Below, one piece after another: positions 60,985 through 64,000 of a DNA stretch of 64,000 nucleotides. How positions within the stretch are numbered: the stretch's first letter is position 1; each line of letters opens with the position of its first letter. Made by a program: the position numbers and the translations under genes. The stretch is from Monosporascus cannonballus (lineage: Eukaryota; Ascomycota; Sordariomycetes; Xylariales): the NCBI GenBank assembly GCA_004154925.1, contig QJNS01000103.1, positions 62,001 to 126,000 of the forward strand, written 5' to 3'. The notes beneath the pieces are model-generated. The model worked only from the letters and a program-made list of their open reading frames with translations. It was not told the DNA's origin and did not search any database.

Positions 60985-62531
60985 TACAACGACTAAAGAG
61001 TTTGACCAACTGTTAAATCTTAGTCGTACGGGTTTATGTTAAGAGAAGTGTCGTAGAAATCTAAGTAATAAAATAACTAATTACGTTTCGTAATACTATG
61101 GGTATTTTAGATAACGAAGTTATATTATAAGCTGAGATTATCTGAATTATAGAAACAATAAACGTATTATATATTTACCGGTTATTAAATAACTTTTGCT
61201 AAATTATGCCATTTTTTTATAATTATAATAATTTTAATACATGATAATTTTTCAAATATTTTATTTATTTCCATTATTTTTAGATATTTTAAAAATGCTA
61301 GATTATTCGATGAATGTTTCTTTTTTTAGAAATTTCGTATCGAAAATTACTTTGTAAATGTTCAACTTTTAATATAAAAAGTCGAACTAAAAATATGCTA
61401 AATGTTTTTTTAAGCCAGAATCGTTTAACGTAATTTCTTAATAATTACGGTACTGTTTATAAACATTATTAAAATAACGCCGTATTTATATTGCGAACGG
61501 AAAAAATTGAAATACAAATTAACTAAAAATGATTTCTTTGATTATTTATCCTATATTCGAAATAACTAATTCAATTATAACGTATCGTTATTTAGTACTA
61601 AAAACATAAGTTGAAATTAAAAAGTACAAAAAAAGGCTATTTATATTATTTTCAAAATTAATGTCTATTTAAGCCGTTTGCGCCAATCAAAAAATATAAT
61701 ATAATAAAAGAATAAAAGCCGTATTTCGTAATATCGATAACTTAAAAAATTGGACGTATTTGCACGTAAAAACTAAACTTAGACGGAAGCCGCAAGATCT
61801 GCAACAGTATCGTTCTCTGTCCCTTTTAACTAATCTAATATTAAATCCACGGATTAATCGATTATCTATTAAGGGGTTCTTAACTCTATTAACTCTTGCG
61901 TTGCTAATAAAAGTTCTTTAATAAGCGTTAGGCATTAATAAGATTTTTAGCGGGTTTTCAGATATGCTTGAAATCTCGGCGTTTTTTCCATTTAATTTAG
62001 TACGAAGTAGGTCCGTTTTCTCTTGTAACATTAAATATTTTCTTTATTTTATACATTTGCTTGTTTTTTTACCCTTATATCGTTTTATATTATATAAACT
62101 CTCATAACATTTCATATGAAGTTAATTAAAAAAGAATACAAAATTAAAAAAAGCTCAACTTTTAGTATAAATTCTAGTTGGTAATTATTTTTTAAACATT
62201 TCTTAATAATGTTATATAAACCAATATACTTCAAATAAAGCTTTTTACTAAGACGTTTTGTTTAAATATTCTTTTGTTACTAAGTAAATTCTTTTTTGAA
62301 AGTTAAATTTTTGAACCGTTATTAATTATAATATTTATTTATTTATTCGCGCATATTATAACTAAGAATTTAATCAATTATTAAACCTAACTCGTATAAG
62401 TTTATATTAGCAAAAATAGTATATAAACTTCAGTAATAAAACGAATTAATTACCTTTTATAATATGAAGAAATTTTTAAATAACGAAATCATATTATGAA
62501 TTAATCTTTTTAAATTAAGAAAATAGCAAAT
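60985..62531 (-). mobile_element. Gypsy chromovirus remnant, 3' end (truncated)
   Basis: The left end (60985 to about 61360) is a degraded, inverted copy of the TGTTACGACC LTR family; TAGTCGTACGGGTTTATGTT near 61020 is well preserved. A 3' region and a chromodomain remnant (about 61925-62060, minus strand) follow, equivalent to 63590-63720 in the next element. It stops where the next element's LTR starts (62532). An antisense remnant with an LSRLRQSKNII motif lies near 61655-61700 on the plus strand. The sequence is strongly RIP-like. Confidence 0.7.
61480..61890 (+). pseudogene. Antisense coding remnant of the Gypsy element
   Basis: Only the core LSRLRQSKNII near 61655-61700 is readable. 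Its place between the chromodomain and the 3' LTR, and its orientation opposite to pol, are the same as in the other three elements. Ends are set by comparison with the copy at 63145-63599. Confidence 0.4.
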
Positions 62532-62931
62532 TATGACGGCTAGGCGGTTTAACCAACTATTAAACCTTAAGTCGACGGGTTTATGTTGGCAGGAGTATCG
62601 TGGGAATCTGAGCAATAAATACAGTAACGTATCACGTTTCGTAATGCCAAAGGTGCCTTGGGTAACGATATTATAATATAAACATTTGGTATTAATAAAT
62701 ATTATAAACTGGTATTATTTAGATTATGGAAATAACGAGCGTATATATTTTCCTTAAATTGTTTTGGATCTGCATTAGATCTTAATACCGTTACAGATCT
62801 AATGCCATTGGATTCGATTAATTCTGTATGGATTTATTTGGATTTTGATGTTAAGAAAGATCCAAATTACGTAACCTTTTTTGTATGGGTCCGACCGTTT
62901 TCCGTAACCGATCTTGATTTGGGTCGTAATA
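62532..62931 (-). repeat. 3' LTR (family TGTTACGACC, palindrome type C)
   Basis: Inverted LTR of about 400 bp. Its outer parts match the reference solo LTR (ACGACCC start, GTGCCTTGG, TAAACCC and GGTTTAACC blocks read in reverse). The middle (about 62766-62815) holds a different palindromic set, GATCTGCATTAGATC with CAGATCTAATGCC. Both ends are T/A-mutated. Confidence 0.8.
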
Positions 62932-63144
62932 CGATTTCCTTTTTCCTAAGATCTTTGTCTTTAAAGATTTTCTTTCCTGGTAAGCTTTTAACTTTTACCA
63001 TAGCAGGTCGTATCGTTAACCGCAAGCCTTGCAGTCGTTTTAACCAAAAAAAAAAACCTAAATTCTTTAGCTGCTTATATTGTTAAATTTAATTTTAAAA
63101 TAATGCCATATACGCCTTGTTTCAAAAATAGTATTAAATGTTAA

Positions 63145-63599
63145 ATGATCGAAAGAATTTGTCGTTATAACGAATATATTAAAAACCGTTATCGTTACAA
63201 TGGTTCTAGCGTCCTAATTGATTTTTTGCGTTATATTAAAAAAGAAAAAAATCGTTTAAACCGCAAAAAGGCCGTTATTAAGGAAACCTTTTTGCGTTTT
63301 TAATAAGAATTTAAAGAAGATTTAACGCGCAAACAGCGTAACATTAACGAGATTATTAGCCGTTTTCTTCGTTTTCGTCGCTAAAAGAAATTTTTCCACG
63401 CTAAGGGGGTCAAAATTGTTAACTGCGGTCTCTAATCGATAGACAAATTAGACGAGCAGAAGCGCGCCGAGGCCGAAGCTTTTTTCTCCGTATTACTTAT
63501 TAACTTCTTCGATTGGTTGATTCTCGAAAACCTTAACTAGGAGGTCCTTTTTGGTAAATCCGCCGTTATTCGTAAAACTTTTTTAACAGGCATTAGGCG
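63145..63599 (+). pseudogene. Antisense coding remnant, best preserved copy (coiled-coil-like)
   Basis: From an ATG at 63145 one frame stays readable for about 150 codons, interrupted only by TAA and TAG, as expected if CAA and CAG codons were hit by C-to-T change. The text is rich in Lys, Arg and Glu with heptad-like spacing: RLNRKKAVIKETFLRF, INEIISRFLRFRR, then KLDEQKRAEAEAFFS and FFDWLILENL. It runs opposite to pol, between chromodomain and 3' LTR. It resembles small hypothetical proteins of filamentous fungi that I recall only in general terms; function is unknown. Confidence 0.65.
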
Positions 63600-64000
63600 C
63601 TAATAAGATTTTTGGCAAGTTCCCAGGTGTTTTCGGAATCCGGGTGCTTTTTCCATTTCATTAGGTACTAGGTAAATCCGTTTTATTTTCGTATATCGAA
63701 GATTTTCTCCACTTTATATACCTGTTCGTTTTCTATTTCTACGTCGTTTTATGCCGTATGTACTTTAATTATATTTACTATTAATTCAAATAAAAAAACG
63801 TAAAAAATTAGATAAAATTTAATTTTTGGTAGAAGTTCTAATTAGTAATTGTTTTCTGAGATTTTCTTAATGATTTTGTATGGACCGATATATTTGAAAT
63901 CAAAATTTTTATTGGGTCGTTTTGTTTAAATGTTTTTTGTGGCAAGGAAAACCATTTCCCCATTTTCGAAAATTAATCCTTTTAACCTTTTCTGGTTATA
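63600..64000 (-). pseudogene. Gypsy integrase C-terminus and chromodomain
   Basis: Read on the minus strand from the window edge: text matching the integrase C-terminal GPY/F region (KYIGPYKI near 63895), a linker, then a chromodomain (HPDSENTWELAKNL near 63620-63660) close to the end of Pol. A few stops (TGA, TAA) interrupt it. The rest of pol lies outside the window. Confidence 0.85.

Larger units (their letters stand above)
62532..64000 (-). mobile_element. Gypsy chromovirus, 3' part, continuing beyond the window
   Basis: Inverted relative to the first element. From left to right: 3' LTR (62532-62931), 3' region with an antisense coding remnant (63145-63599), chromodomain (about 63730-63590, minus strand) and integrase C-terminus up to the window edge. 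Minus-strand text includes KYIGPYKI (GPY/F module), EQVYKVEKIFDIRK and KWKKHPDSENTWELAKNL of the chromodomain. It is less mutated than the element at 60985, which it abuts. Confidence 0.88.

Noticed and set aside
62802..63086. 94-codon frame at the right edge
   Set aside because: It runs across the LTR boundary at 62931 and is not conserved in the other LTR copies.
1..64000. tRNA, rRNA genes and CRISPR arrays
   Set aside because: I looked for tRNA-like arms and for regular spaced repeats and found none that hold up by eye; a tRNA search program could not be run.

Overview
The window comes from a filamentous ascomycete (Pezizomycotina). The genes have short GT-AG introns, there is a fungal highly reducing polyketide synthase, and gene islands of normal GC alternate with long AT-rich blocks made of LTR retrotransposons degraded by C-to-T changes, the signature of repeat-induced point mutation (RIP). 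The species cannot be told from the sequence.

Layout. 1-3689: 3' part of a RIP-degraded chromodomain Gypsy element with its 3' LTR. 3690-9650: AT-rich, of which about 5 kb (4081-9080) is almost free of G and C. 9.7-15.8 kb: gene island with a secreted epoxide-hydrolase-fold protein (+), a 325-bp MITE-like element and a Rid-family gene (-). 16582-23836: complete Gypsy element on the minus strand with 418-bp LTRs and a perfect 5-bp target duplication. 23.8-32.8 kb: AT-rich, holding a miniature LTR element at 31350-31877. 32781-33155: solo LTR with a perfect target duplication. 34.1-44.9 kb: AflR-type regulator (+), FSH1/LovG-type hydrolase (-) and the polyketide synthase (+). 45.1-47.6 kb: an LTR and a degraded Copia element. 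47.6-52 kb: GC-richer degenerate sequence that I cannot identify. 53.0-60.1 kb: asparagine-synthetase-like amidotransferase (-), cytochrome P450 (+) and cytochrome b5 (+). 60985-64000: the 3' ends of two more Gypsy elements on the minus strand.

How the genes may work together (inference). Regulator, hydrolase, polyketide synthase, amidotransferase, P450 and cytochrome b5 look like one biosynthetic cluster now split by about 8 kb of transposon-derived sequence. The synthase has KS, AT, DH, KR and ACP with their catalytic residues, a methyltransferase region without a SAM motif and a divergent enoylreductase, so a largely unreduced, unmethylated (polyene-like) chain is expected. It has no release domain; the neighbouring hydrolase could free the acid. 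The amidotransferase could turn a carboxylate into an amide, and the P450, possibly fed by cytochrome b5, could oxidise the chain. Two divergent gene pairs share promoters. Membership of the epoxide-hydrolase-like and Rid genes, 20 kb away, is uncertain.

Other main observations: four Gypsy 3' ends from two LTR families all carry antisense coding remnants of a coiled-coil-like protein; one LTR family carries interchangeable palindromic cassettes; and the epoxide-hydrolase-fold protein has lost its catalytic Asp and His.
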